Assembly (NCBI RefSeq): GCF_043197795.1
Contig: NZ_JBICTU010000028.1
Location: 1 to 64,000, forward strand
Source of the DNA: Sphaerisporangium sp040649355
GTDB lineage: Bacteria; Actinomycetota; Actinomycetes; Streptosporangiales; Streptosporangiaceae
Length of the DNA stretch: 64,000 nt
Direction: 5' to 3'
The notes beneath the pieces were generated by a model. The model had not been told where the DNA came from. It was given only the letters and a program-made list of their open reading frames with translations, and searched no databases. The translations under genes and the position numbers were made by a program. Below are positions 18,819 through 27,061 of the stretch, in pieces. Position 1 is the first letter of the stretch. Each line of letters opens with the position of its first letter.

Positions 18819-20033
18819 TCAGGCGGCGTAGTTGATGAACTGGTCACGTTCCTGGTAGCGGATGGTGCCCAGGAGGGTGAAGTACGTGGCGGCGTTCTTC
18901 CAGGTGTCGGCCACCGCCTTCATGTCGGCCTGGTACTTGTCGATGGACTCGGCCGAGTTGAGCTCGATGGCGTTGAACTGCATGACCTGGGGGATCGGCT
19001 TGCCCTCCATCCAGTCCGCCGCGAACTGGCCCCAGGCGTAGCCCATCAGCGGGTAGGCGAAGGCGAAGCTGGCCTTGTACGCCCCGCCCTTGCGGATCTC
19101 GGCCAGTGCCTGCTCGTCACCGTCGATCCCGGACAGGTACATCTCCGGCCGGTCCTTGCCCGCGGCCTGCAGCGCCGACAGCGCGCCCAGGCAGAACGTG
19201 TCGCCACCGAGGATCACGTCGACCTCGGGGTGGGCCTGCAGGATGGTGTTCATCGCCTTGAAGCCGCCGTCCTGCGTGAGGGCCGGTGGCTGGACGTCGG
19301 AGACGATCTTCATGCCGGGTCCCGCGGTCTTCAGACCGTCCAGGACGCCCTGGTGCCGGGCCTTGAGCACTTCGATGGTGTCGAGGTTGAAGTAGACGAC
19401 GTTGGCCTTGCCGCCCAGCTTCTCGGTGATGTACTTGGCGGCCGCCAGCCCCTGCGTGTTCCCGACCTTGTACTGGTCGGCGACGGCCTGCGAGGTGCTC
19501 GGCGGGGTCACCAGTGACAGTACGGCCGCGCCCGCCTCGATCGCGCGCTTCATCAGCGGCCCCTGGGCGTTGGCGTCCAGCGGCTGGATGCACAGCGCGC
19601 CGATGCCGCGCTGCAGGAAGGTCTCGATCTGCTCGATGTTCTTGGCCGAGTCGTCGTTGGCGATCGCCGTCACGAACTCCAGCCCGCGCGAGGTGGCCGC
19701 CAGCTCGATGGATCGCGTGATCTGCAGGAAGAACTCGGCGTCGGAGGTGTTGGCCCAGGCGATCCGCTTCGGGATCGAGGGCTTCTCACCCGCCGCGCCG
19801 CCGAACTGGAACGGCGCGAGCGTCTTCTTCTCGGTGAGGCCGTTGCCGATCGCCTTCTTCGCGGCACCCGACCCCGAGCTCGCCCCCGAGTTCGGCTCCG
19901 AGCCCGAGCCGCTGTCGACCGAGCACGCGCTGAGCAGTGGCGCGCCGAGGGCGACGCCGGCTCCGGTGATGACGCTGAGGCGCAACAAGTCGCGCCGGTT
20001 GATCTGGCCCAGGCCCTTGATTCGGTCAGGCAT
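18819..20033 (-). CDS. Ribose-type sugar ABC importer substrate-binding lipoprotein
   Basis: A 404-residue periplasmic-binding (RbsB-like) protein that captures the substrate outside the membrane. Residues 12-18 (NRRDLLR) form a twin-arginine signal and LLSAC ends at lipidated Cys37. A low-complexity Ser/Gly linker follows, then two lobes with segments such as GIGALCIQPLDANA and VDVILGGD. It is the first gene of the operon and is followed by the permease-ATPase fusion. Two IclR-like palindromes lie 20-55 bases upstream of the ATG, so it is probably the regulated entry point of the pathway. Confidence 0.9.
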   Translation of the reverse strand: MPDRIKGLGQINRRDLLRLSVITGAGVALGAPLLSACSVDSGSGSEPNSGASSGSGAAKKAIGNGLTEKKTLAPFQFGGAAGEKPSIPKRIAWANTSDAEFFLQITRSIELAATSRGLEFVTAIANDDSAKNIEQIETFLQRGIGALCIQPLDANAQGPLMKRAIEAGAAVLSLVTPPSTSQAVADQYKVGNTQGLAAAKYITEKLGGKANVVYFNLDTIEVLKARHQGVLDGLKTAGPGMKIVSDVQPPALTQDGGFKAMNTILQAHPEVDVILGGDTFCLGALSALQAAGKDRPEMYLSGIDGDEQALAEIRKGGAYKASFAFAYPLMGYAWGQFAADWMEGKPIPQVMQFNAIELNSAESIDKYQADMKAVADTWKNAATYFTLLGTIRYQERDQFINYAA

Positions 20034-20053
20034 TGTGCTACCCCTCAGGGTTA

Positions 20054-20088
20054 GTCCGCTATGCGGACTCTTGTTCTGCTATGCGGAC
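20054..20088. promoter_or_regulatory. Tandem palindromic operators, probable IclR-family sites
   Basis: A perfect 15-bp palindrome GTCCGCTATGCGGAC (20054-20068) is followed by a near copy with CTGCTATGCGGAC (20076-20088). Their centres are 20 bp apart, about two helical turns. They sit directly upstream of the binding-protein start at 20033. IclR-family proteins are known to bind related TCCGC-N-GCGGA palindromes, and an IclR gene lies 1.7 kb away. Confidence 0.7.
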
Positions 20089-20183
20089 CAAGCTAGGAAT
20101 GCCGTGGACGGTCTGTCAATCACTCGGCGGGTCGCGACCTGCGACTGGTACCGAGTTGTGACCAGGCGGTTCGCGGAAGCCCG

Positions 20184-21689
20184 TCACGATCTCAGCCCGG
20201 CGGCCACCGCGTCCTCCCAGGCCGGATTCCGTTCCAGTGGGTAGAGCGGCGCCGGGCGCGACCGGTAGTCGAGCTGATCGAGCGCGGCCGGGCAGTAGCC
20301 CGGAGTGCGGACGTAGACGGTCCGCGCCGCGTAGCCGGCGAACGCGGCCTTCCAGGCGATCGCCCCCTTGGCGACGATCGCGCTGGCGGCCCGCGGCGCG
20401 ATGCCCAGTGCGCGCAGGTGATCGTCGTCGAAGGGGACCACCCGGTTCTCGGTCAGGACGATCGTCCCGATCGACGCCTCGATCACCGCCACCCGGCCCA
20501 TCTCCACCCGCTGGCCGCGCATGTACGAACCGGTGCGCAGGTAGGACACCGGGCCGAAACGGCGGACCGGCCCGGACGCGCGGAACGGCGGACCCATCGC
20601 CGGATCACTGTGGCCGCCCACCCACAGCTCCATCCGGTCGGCGGACCGCGCGTGGGCCACGGCGACCGAGGCCGGGTCCCAGATGACCGCGACGGCGCCT
20701 GAGACACCGGCCTGGTCCAACGCGTGGAGCAGCGCCGTGCCGTCGCCCGGCGAGCCGCCGCCCACGTTGTCCGCGACGTCGACGAGCACGGTGGGCCCCA
20801 GCCCTCGGGTGGCGGCGACCGCGGCCACCGCGTCGGCCGGGCTCGCCAGTCGCGCGGAGAAGGCGTCGCGCTCCCGCCACACGTGGGCGGCCAGTTCCCG
20901 GGCGCGCGGCGCCGCGTGCGTCTCCGCCGCGAGGTACACCGCGAACCCGAGCCGGCCGCTCTCGGCATAGGCGAACCCGGGCAGCGCGCTGGCGGCCCAG
21001 ACGCCGGGCTCCTCGCGCAACCGCTCGGTCGCGTCGAGGATGGACCGCATCGGCTCGGCCACGTCCTCCTGTGCCGGAGGCACGGTGAGCAGCGGAAGCT
21101 TCTCCAGATGCCGCGCCGGACGGCGCCCCGCCCGCGACGGGCGCAGCAGGCGCAGTACGGCCGTCATCGCCTCCGCGCCGCGCTCGGCCATGTCGACATG
21201 CGGATAGGTCCGGTAGCCGACCAGGATGTCGGTGATCTTGGGCAGAGCCGCGCCGACGTTGGCGTGGTAGTCCAGCGTGGCTCCGATCGGGATGTCGCCG
21301 ACGACCGCGCGCAGCGCCGTGACGATCTCCGCCTCGGGGTCCGGATGCCCCTCGACCACCATCGCGCCGTGCAGGGACAGCACCAGACCGTCGAGTGGCA
21401 GCTGGGCACGGGCGTTGGCGACCAGCCGGCGCAGCATCGACTCGAACGCGTGGGACAGCACCATGCCGGCGGGCAGGGCGGCGCCGAAGAGCAGCCCTAC
21501 CGGGCGTGCCGACCGCTGCCGGGCGGCGTCGATGGCCCCGCCCAGCTCGGTCCCCGTACCGCGCAGCGAGGCCACCAGCTCCGGCCCCTCGAACAACTGA
21601 TAACGGCGGAAGTCCGCCAGCGTGGTGGGTTCGGGAGTGAAAGTGTTCGTCTCCTGCCAGACTCCGCCCAGTCCGATCCGTACAGTCAT
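20184..21689 (-). CDS. M81 family metallopeptidase-like protein (MlrC type), copy 2
   Basis: A 501-residue M81/MlrC family protein, exactly as long as the copy at 11360-12865 and sharing its landmarks: WQETNTFTP at residue 11, LSLHGAMVVEG, TLDYHANVG, GYRTYPHVDMAE and an APLYPLE end. The presumed role is zinc-dependent amide hydrolysis. It lies upstream of the binding-protein promoter region and divergent from the IclR gene. Sequence differences outside the motifs suggest an old duplication or separate acquisition, not a recent copy. Confidence 0.87.
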   Translation of the reverse strand: MTVRIGLGGVWQETNTFTPEPTTLADFRRYQLFEGPELVASLRGTGTELGGAIDAARQRSARPVGLLFGAALPAGMVLSHAFESMLRRLVANARAQLPLDGLVLSLHGAMVVEGHPDPEAEIVTALRAVVGDIPIGATLDYHANVGAALPKITDILVGYRTYPHVDMAERGAEAMTAVLRLLRPSRAGRRPARHLEKLPLLTVPPAQEDVAEPMRSILDATERLREEPGVWAASALPGFAYAESGRLGFAVYLAAETHAAPRARELAAHVWRERDAFSARLASPADAVAAVAATRGLGPTVLVDVADNVGGGSPGDGTALLHALDQAGVSGAVAVIWDPASVAVAHARSADRMELWVGGHSDPAMGPPFRASGPVRRFGPVSYLRTGSYMRGQRVEMGRVAVIEASIGTIVLTENRVVPFDDDHLRALGIAPRAASAIVAKGAIAWKAAFAGYAARTVYVRTPGYCPAALDQLDYRSRPAPLYPLERNPAWEDAVAAGLRS

Positions 21690-21797
21690 GGCTTTGCCCT
21701 TCCGATCACCGTGTTGTACGATAAGCGAAATCTAGTTCCGCATGCCGTACTTGACAACGACTGGACGGCCAATCCTGAAGGGAGCGAGTCGGTACCG
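21690..21797. promoter_or_regulatory. Divergent promoter region between M81 and IclR genes
   Basis: This 108-bp AT-richer stretch separates the two divergent starts. It contains GTTCCGCATGCCGTAC (about 21735-21750), which partly matches the tandem operators at 20054-20088, and a TTGACA box just after it. Autoregulation by the IclR protein is a reasonable inference. Confidence 0.5.
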
Positions 21798-22562
21798 GTG
21801 ACCAGCGAACGACGTTCCGACGAAGTTGGAGTCCTCGTCAAGGCACTCGACATCCTCGACCGGATGGCGACCGACGCGCCTTGCACCGTGGCACATCTGT
21901 GCCAGCAGACCGGGATCACAAAGCCTGCCGCGTACCGGATCCTCAAGACCCTCGACCAGCACGGATACGTGGTGCGCGACGAGGTCCGCCGCGAGTACTC
22001 GCTCGGCCCCGCGCTCTACGGCCTGAGCCGGGCGGCACGGAACTCCACCGACCTGGTGCGGCTGGCTCGCCCGGCCATGCAGTCGCTCAGCGAAGAGTTC
22101 AGCGAGACCGTCAACCTCGGCGTGGTCAGCCATGGCCAGGTGCTCTACCTCGACGCGCTGGAGAGCGTGCAGCGGCTGCGCACGACGGTGCAGATCGCGC
22201 TGCGCGACAAGGTGCACACGACGGCACTGGGTAAGGCGATCCTCGCCAGGCTGCCCGAACAGGAGGCCCGCGAGCAGCTCGCCGAGGCCGACTGGTCACC
22301 GCTCACCCCCAACACCATCGGCTCGGCCGACGCGCTGCTCGCGAAGCTCGCGACCTTCCGCCACCTCGGTTACGCCGTTGACGACGAGGAGAACGAGGTC
22401 GGCTCCCGCTGCGTGGCCGCGCCCATCCTGGACGGCGAGGACCGGCCGGTCGCCGCGATCAGCATCTCCGCGCCCACCTCGCGGATGACCGACGAGACCT
22501 TGGCCAAGGTGGGGCGGCGCTTGGCCGAGGTGTGCGCGGAGCTCGGCAACGCGCTCGCGTGA
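21798..22562 (+). CDS. IclR family transcriptional regulator
   Basis: A 254-residue regulator. Residues about 10-70 are a winged helix-turn-helix (VAHLCQQTGITKPAAYRILKT) and the rest is an IclR effector domain with SETVNLGVV, LYLDALES, HTTALGKAIL and SRCVAAPI segments. It would control the flanking catabolic genes. The matching palindromes at 20054-20088 and in the 21.7-kb divergent region support this. The GTG at 21798 is the first start in the homologous region; AAGGGAG lies about 14 bases upstream, a loose ribosome site. The D-aminoacylase gene follows 19 bases later. Confidence 0.9.
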   Translation: MTSERRSDEVGVLVKALDILDRMATDAPCTVAHLCQQTGITKPAAYRILKTLDQHGYVVRDEVRREYSLGPALYGLSRAARNSTDLVRLARPAMQSLSEEFSETVNLGVVSHGQVLYLDALESVQRLRTTVQIALRDKVHTTALGKAILARLPEQEAREQLAEADWSPLTPNTIGSADALLAKLATFRHLGYAVDDEENEVGSRCVAAPILDGEDRPVAAISISAPTSRMTDETLAKVGRRLAEVCAELGNALA

Positions 22563-22581
22563 TCCCCGGAGGGAGGCCCCA

Positions 22582-24183
22582 TTGGCTTTCGACCTGTGGC
22601 TGCACGGTGCCACCGTGCTGGACGGCACCGGCGCGCCGCCGCGCCGGCTCGACATCGGCGTGACGTCGGACCGGATCACTCACCTCGAACCGCCGCGAGC
22701 CTCCCAGGTGGAAGACACGACGGCCGCCGAGACGGTCGACCTGACCGGGCTCACCCTCGCCCCAGGCTTCATCGACATCCACACCCATTCGGATGTCAGC
22801 CTGCTCCTCGACTCGCGGGGCGAGAGCAAGGCGCTGCAGGGCGTGACCACCGAGGTGGTCGGCAACTGCGGGTACTCGGCGTTCCCGGTGCATCCGGCCC
22901 GCCGCCACCTGCTGACCGACCACCTCGCACGACTGGGCGACGGCCCCGCCCCGGTCACCTGGACCGACTTCGACGGGTACGCCGAGGCGCTGACCGACGC
23001 GCGACCGGCCATCAACGTCGCCGTGCTCGCCGGGCACGGCGCGCTGCGGATCGCCGCGATGGACGACCCGTACGGGAGGGCCACCGCCGAAGACGTCGCG
23101 CGCATGCGGCGCCTGCTCGACGCGGTCCTCGCGGCCGGAGCGTTCGGCCTGTCCACCGGGCTCACCCACACGCCGTCCTCGCTCGGCGACCCCGGCGAGG
23201 TGGCCGCGCTGGTCGAGATCTGCGCCCGGCACGACGCCGTCTACGCCACCCACGCCCGGGCCTCGGCGGGCCGGGAACTGGAGGCCGTCGACGAAGCCGT
23301 CGAAACGGCCCGGCTGACCGGCGGGCGACTGCAGTTCTCCCACCTCGCGCTGAACGATCCGGCGTACTGGGGCCGCGCCGCCGACGCGCTCGCCCGCTTC
23401 GACGCCGCCAGGGCGCAGGGTCTCGACGTGGCCTTCGACGTCTACCCCTACGCCGCCTCCTCCTCGGCGATGGTGCAGTACCTGCCGGAGTGGGTGCAGG
23501 AGGGTGGCAGTGCCGCACTGCGCCGCCACCGCACCGACGACGCGTGGCGGCAGCGCGCGCTTCGCGACATCCGCACCGGCTTCTTCGGCGGCATCCCCTG
23601 GCACTGGGACCGCATCGTGATCACCGCCGCCGGACCGCACGACGACCTGCCCGGCAGCTCGATCGCCGAGGTCGCCCGGCGCCGGAGGCAGCCGCCCGAG
23701 GAGGTGTTGCTCGATCTGTGCGTCGAGCTGGGCAGCGCCGCCCAGGTGGTACTGCACTACCGCACCGAGGCCGACATGACCGCGTTCCTCGCGCATCCCC
23801 TTTCGATCGTGGGCTCGGATGGCAACGCGTTGCCGCTGCGTGCCGGCGCCGGCCAGCCGCACCCGCGGGCCTACGGGACGAACGCCCGGGTACTGGGGCG
23901 TTACGTCCGCGAGCTCGGCCTGCTGTCGCTGCCCGACGCGGTACACAAGATGTCGGCCGCCCCGGCGGCCCGGCTCGGCCTGCGCGACCGCGGGCGGATC
24001 CGCCCGGGATTCGTCGCGGACCTGGTGGCGTTCGACTCGGCCGTGGTCGCTGATCGGGCCACCTTCGAAGAGCCCCGGCAGGCGCCGGTCGGGGTCGCGC
24101 TGACCGTGGTCGGGGGGCAGATCGTCGTCCGGGATGGTGTGGTCCGCACCGCCCGCCCGGGAAAGGTGTTACGCCATGCTTGA
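22582..24183 (+). CDS. N-acyl-D-amino-acid deacylase (D-aminoacylase) family amidohydrolase
   Basis: A 533-residue metal-dependent amidohydrolase of the D-aminoacylase type, which releases D-amino acids from N-acyl derivatives. It has an N-terminal beta-sandwich, the metal motif DIHTHSD near residue 67, the conserved GVTTEVVGNCGYSAFP block with the bridging cysteine, STGLTHTPS, FDVYPYAASS, GSDGNALP and the closing GxIRPGFVADLVAF. The start is TTG 22582 with a strong GGAGGGAGG site. It is co-transcribed with iclR and overlaps the next gene by 8 bases. D-hydantoin or similar N-acylated D-compounds are possible alternative substrates. Confidence 0.88.
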   Translation: MAFDLWLHGATVLDGTGAPPRRLDIGVTSDRITHLEPPRASQVEDTTAAETVDLTGLTLAPGFIDIHTHSDVSLLLDSRGESKALQGVTTEVVGNCGYSAFPVHPARRHLLTDHLARLGDGPAPVTWTDFDGYAEALTDARPAINVAVLAGHGALRIAAMDDPYGRATAEDVARMRRLLDAVLAAGAFGLSTGLTHTPSSLGDPGEVAALVEICARHDAVYATHARASAGRELEAVDEAVETARLTGGRLQFSHLALNDPAYWGRAADALARFDAARAQGLDVAFDVYPYAASSSAMVQYLPEWVQEGGSAALRRHRTDDAWRQRALRDIRTGFFGGIPWHWDRIVITAAGPHDDLPGSSIAEVARRRRQPPEEVLLDLCVELGSAAQVVLHYRTEADMTAFLAHPLSIVGSDGNALPLRAGAGQPHPRAYGTNARVLGRYVRELGLLSLPDAVHKMSAAPAARLGLRDRGRIRPGFVADLVAFDSAVVADRATFEEPRQAPVGVALTVVGGQIVVRDGVVRTARPGKVLRHA

Positions 24184-25408
24184 TGAGCCGAAGGTGCGGC
24201 CCGCGAAAGGGCTGCCCGACATCGCCGACCCGCGCGGAGCCCAGCTCTTCGACGGCACGTTCCCCCTGCCCACCGCCGTGCTGCTCCGGGACGAGCTTGA
24301 GCACAACGTCGCCACCATGGCCGCCTACTGCGCGGCCCACGACGTGCTGCTGGCCCCGCACGGCAAGACGACGATGTGCCCGCAGATCATCGAACGGCAG
24401 CTCGCCGCCGGGGCCTGGGCGATCAGCGTGGCGACCGCGTGGCAGGCACGGACGGTGGCGGACATGGGCGTGCGCCGCCTTCTGCTGGCCAACCCCGTCG
24501 TCGACCACGGCTCGCTCCGGCTCCTCAACGGGCTGCTGACCGGCTACGACGACCTCGAACTTTACTGCTACGCCGATTCGCCGACCGCACTGCGCGCTCT
24601 GGAGGCCGGCATCGACGCGAGCCGGCACGGCCGGCTGCGGGTCCTCGTCGAAATCGGGGTGGCCGGTGGCCGTACGGGTCTGCGCGACGACGGCGACGCG
24701 CTCGCCCTGGCCCGCCAGACAGCGGCGGGACCGATGGCGATGGCCGGATTCTCCGCCTTTGAGGGCATCCTGCATGGGGCCGACCTGGACGGCACCCTGG
24801 ATCTGGTCGACCGGCTCCTCGACCGGCTGTCCGGCGTGGCTCGTAGCGCGTACGCGGACGGGCTGCTCGACGCGGGATCACCGCCGATCGTCACCGTGGG
24901 CGGCAGCGCCTACTTCGACCGAGTGGTGCGGCGGCTGCCGGCGGCCCTCGGCGGCACGCCCTACCAGACCGTGCTGCGCAGCGGGTGCTATGTCACCCAT
25001 GACGCCGGCGGCTACGACGCGACCTCGCCGTTCGGCGCCCGGCCACGCGCCCCGTACCGGCTCCGCCAAGCGCTGCTGGTCTGGGCGCCGGTGCTGTCGC
25101 GCCCCGAGCCGACGCTGGTGGTGGCCGGGCTCGGCCGCCGGGATGCCTCGGCGGACGACGGACTGCCGGTCCCTCGCATGGTGCGCGACCGCACCGGGCG
25201 GATCACCGATCTCAACGGCGAGATAAAGGTGACCGCGGTCAACGACCAGCACGCCTATCTCGCCGTACCGGCCGGCCGCCCGCTCGCGGTGGGCGACCTC
25301 ATCGCCTTCGGCATCTCCCACCCGTGCACGACGTTCGACAAGTGGCGCGTCATCCCGGTGGTCGACGCCGGCTGCACGGTGACCGAATTGGCGTACACCC
25401 GGTTCTGA
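24176..25408 (+). CDS. D-threonine aldolase / D-serine deaminase-like PLP enzyme
   Basis: A 410-residue fold-type III PLP enzyme (alanine racemase-like N domain). The PLP lysine is in APHGKTTMCP near residue 60, and EIGVAGGRTGLR and SGCYVTHDAGGY segments are present. The C-terminal part includes the ISHPCTTFDKW block with the His and Cys that hold the metal in D-threonine aldolases and D-serine dehydratases. It would cleave or deaminate a 3-hydroxy D-amino acid. It overlaps the D-aminoacylase gene, giving a logical pair: release of a D-amino acid, then its breakdown. Confidence 0.85.
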   Translation: MLDEPKVRPAKGLPDIADPRGAQLFDGTFPLPTAVLLRDELEHNVATMAAYCAAHDVLLAPHGKTTMCPQIIERQLAAGAWAISVATAWQARTVADMGVRRLLLANPVVDHGSLRLLNGLLTGYDDLELYCYADSPTALRALEAGIDASRHGRLRVLVEIGVAGGRTGLRDDGDALALARQTAAGPMAMAGFSAFEGILHGADLDGTLDLVDRLLDRLSGVARSAYADGLLDAGSPPIVTVGGSAYFDRVVRRLPAALGGTPYQTVLRSGCYVTHDAGGYDATSPFGARPRAPYRLRQALLVWAPVLSRPEPTLVVAGLGRRDASADDGLPVPRMVRDRTGRITDLNGEIKVTAVNDQHAYLAVPAGRPLAVGDLIAFGISHPCTTFDKWRVIPVVDAGCTVTELAYTRF

Positions 25409-25462
25409 TCTCGAACCAGCGGAACGATCTCAGACGATAGGAAGCGTGTCACCCGCCCTCGG

Positions 25463-25612
25463 GGCTTCTATACCGCGACGGCACTGGCCGCCGAGGCGGA
25501 CAACGGCGGCACGGTCGCGAACGTGACCCTCACCTTGGTGGGCTCGGATTTCAACAACAACGTCTACCGCGAGCGCACCAGGACCGGCACCTACGACAAC
25601 CCCTTCAACTGA
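25463..25612 (+). pseudogene. C-terminal remnant of a lost protein gene
   Basis: An open frame without a start codon encodes about 49 residues (GFYTATALAAEADNG, TVANVTLTLVGSDF and an NNVYRERTRTGTYDNPFN end) and stops at 25612. The alternating hydrophobic/polar pattern looks like the last strands of a secreted beta-rich protein. No gene body lies upstream; the D-threonine-aldolase-like gene ends 54 bases before it. It is probably debris from a deletion at the island boundary. Confidence 0.45.
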
Positions 25613-25635
25613 GCCGTCCTGATCCATGGCGCGCG

Positions 25636-25681
25636 CCCCGGCCGGCGGCGGTTCGGGCCGCCTTCGACGCGCCGGCCGGGG
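25636..25681. terminator. Hairpin terminator between convergent genes
   Basis: A 12-bp perfect GC stem (25636-25647 with 25670-25681) lies between the plus-strand island end and the minus-strand E2 gene. Confidence 0.65.
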
Positions 25682-25724
25682 TCGGCCTCGTCTCCCGGGA
25701 TCGGTCACTCGCGCCCGGTCGCGC

Positions 25725-27038
25725 TCAGGCGAAGATGCGCACCGGGTTCTCGATCAGTGCCAGGAACTCCGACATCCACCGCGCCGCGACCATCCCGTCG
25801 ATCGGCCGGTGGTCGACGGAGAGCACGAAGCGGATGATCGTGCCCGCGACCACGGCGCCGTCGGCCACCACCGGTTCCGTCCTCGCCGCGCCGACGGCGA
25901 GGATCGACGACTGGGGCGGGTTGATGATGGCCGCGAACTCCTCGACGCCGAACATGCCGAGGTTGGTGACGGTGACGGTGCCGCCCTCCAGTTCGTTCTG
26001 GCGCAGCCGGCCATCGCGCGCCGCCTCCGCGTACCGCCGCGTCGTCTCGGCGATGGCCGCGATCGGCATGGTGTCGGCCTCACGCAACACCGGGGTGAGC
26101 AGGCCGGTGCCGGTCGCGATGGCGACCGCGACGTCCACGTGCGCGTGGCGGCGGACGGCGTCCGGCGTCCACACCACGTTCATCTCGGGAACGAGCAGGT
26201 GCGCGCGGGCGACGGCCTTGACCACCATGTCGTTCACCGAGACCTTGGGCGCCCCCTCCCGGTTGAGCTGCGCCCGCGCTGCCAGCAGGGCCTCCGCGCG
26301 GGCGGTTCCCCTGACGTAGAAGTGCGGAGTGGTCTGCTTGCTCTCCACGAGCCGGGCGGCGATCGCCCTGCGGATCCGGCTGTGCGGGATCTCGTCGTGG
26401 GCGGCGGAGGGGGACGGCGTCGGCGCCGTGTCCGGGCCGGACGCGGCGACGACCGGCGCGGACGCGGAGCCGGCCGGCGGGGGCGGGGGAGCGGGCGTGG
26501 ACGTGGATGACCGCGAGGAAAGGTCCGCCTCGGCCGCCGCCTCGACGTCGCGCCTGACCACCCGGCCCCCGGGCCCGGTCCCCGGGATCTGGTCGATCGT
26601 CAGCCCCGACTCGCGGGCGAGCCGGCGCGCGAGCGGGCTGGCGAAGACGCGTCCGTGGGCCGGGGCCCCGTCCGCCCGCGGATCCGCCTCGGCGGCGCCG
26701 CCGCCGACGTCCCGGGCCGGGGCGCCGGTGTCCCGGGACGGGCCGGAGGGGGCGGCGCCGAGCTCGGCGAGCAGCGAGTCGAGGTCCCCGGCCTGCTCGC
26801 CGGGCGACCCGAGCAGCGCGATCGGGGCGCCGACGTCCACCTCGGTACCGGCGGGCACGAGCGCCCTGAGGATGATCCCCTCGGACTCCGCCTCGATCTC
26901 GATGATCGCCTTGTCGGTCTCGATGACGGCGATGGCGGCGTTGACGGGGAAGGGGGTGTGCTCGGCGATCGGCCATTCGGACACGGTGGCCCTGGTGGCG
27001 CCGGCCGCCGGCTCTGGCATGCGAAGAAGTGTGGCCAT
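25725..27038 (-). CDS. 2-oxoacid dehydrogenase complex E2, dihydrolipoamide acyltransferase
   Basis: A 437-residue E2 component. Residues 1-80 are a lipoyl domain with the lipoylated lysine at 43 (ETDKA). A linker leads to a peripheral-subunit-binding domain near 130-170 (SPLARRLARESG and GTGPGGRV). An Ala/Pro/Ser-rich linker precedes the catalytic acyltransferase domain (about 210-437) with VSVNDMVVKA, TVTNLGMFG and the active-site SVDHRPIDG. It transfers an acyl group to CoA in a complex with E1 and E3. The E1 gene is 23 bases upstream. No E3 (dihydrolipoyl dehydrogenase) is nearby, so a housekeeping E3 is presumably shared. Confidence 0.9.
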   Translation of the reverse strand: MATLLRMPEPAAGATRATVSEWPIAEHTPFPVNAAIAVIETDKAIIEIEAESEGIILRALVPAGTEVDVGAPIALLGSPGEQAGDLDSLLAELGAAPSGPSRDTGAPARDVGGGAAEADPRADGAPAHGRVFASPLARRLARESGLTIDQIPGTGPGGRVVRRDVEAAAEADLSSRSSTSTPAPPPPPAGSASAPVVAASGPDTAPTPSPSAAHDEIPHSRIRRAIAARLVESKQTTPHFYVRGTARAEALLAARAQLNREGAPKVSVNDMVVKAVARAHLLVPEMNVVWTPDAVRRHAHVDVAVAIATGTGLLTPVLREADTMPIAAIAETTRRYAEAARDGRLRQNELEGGTVTVTNLGMFGVEEFAAIINPPQSSILAVGAARTEPVVADGAVVAGTIIRFVLSVDHRPIDGMVAARWMSEFLALIENPVRIFA

Positions 27039-27061
27039 GTTCGTCAGTCCTGGTTCAGGGA

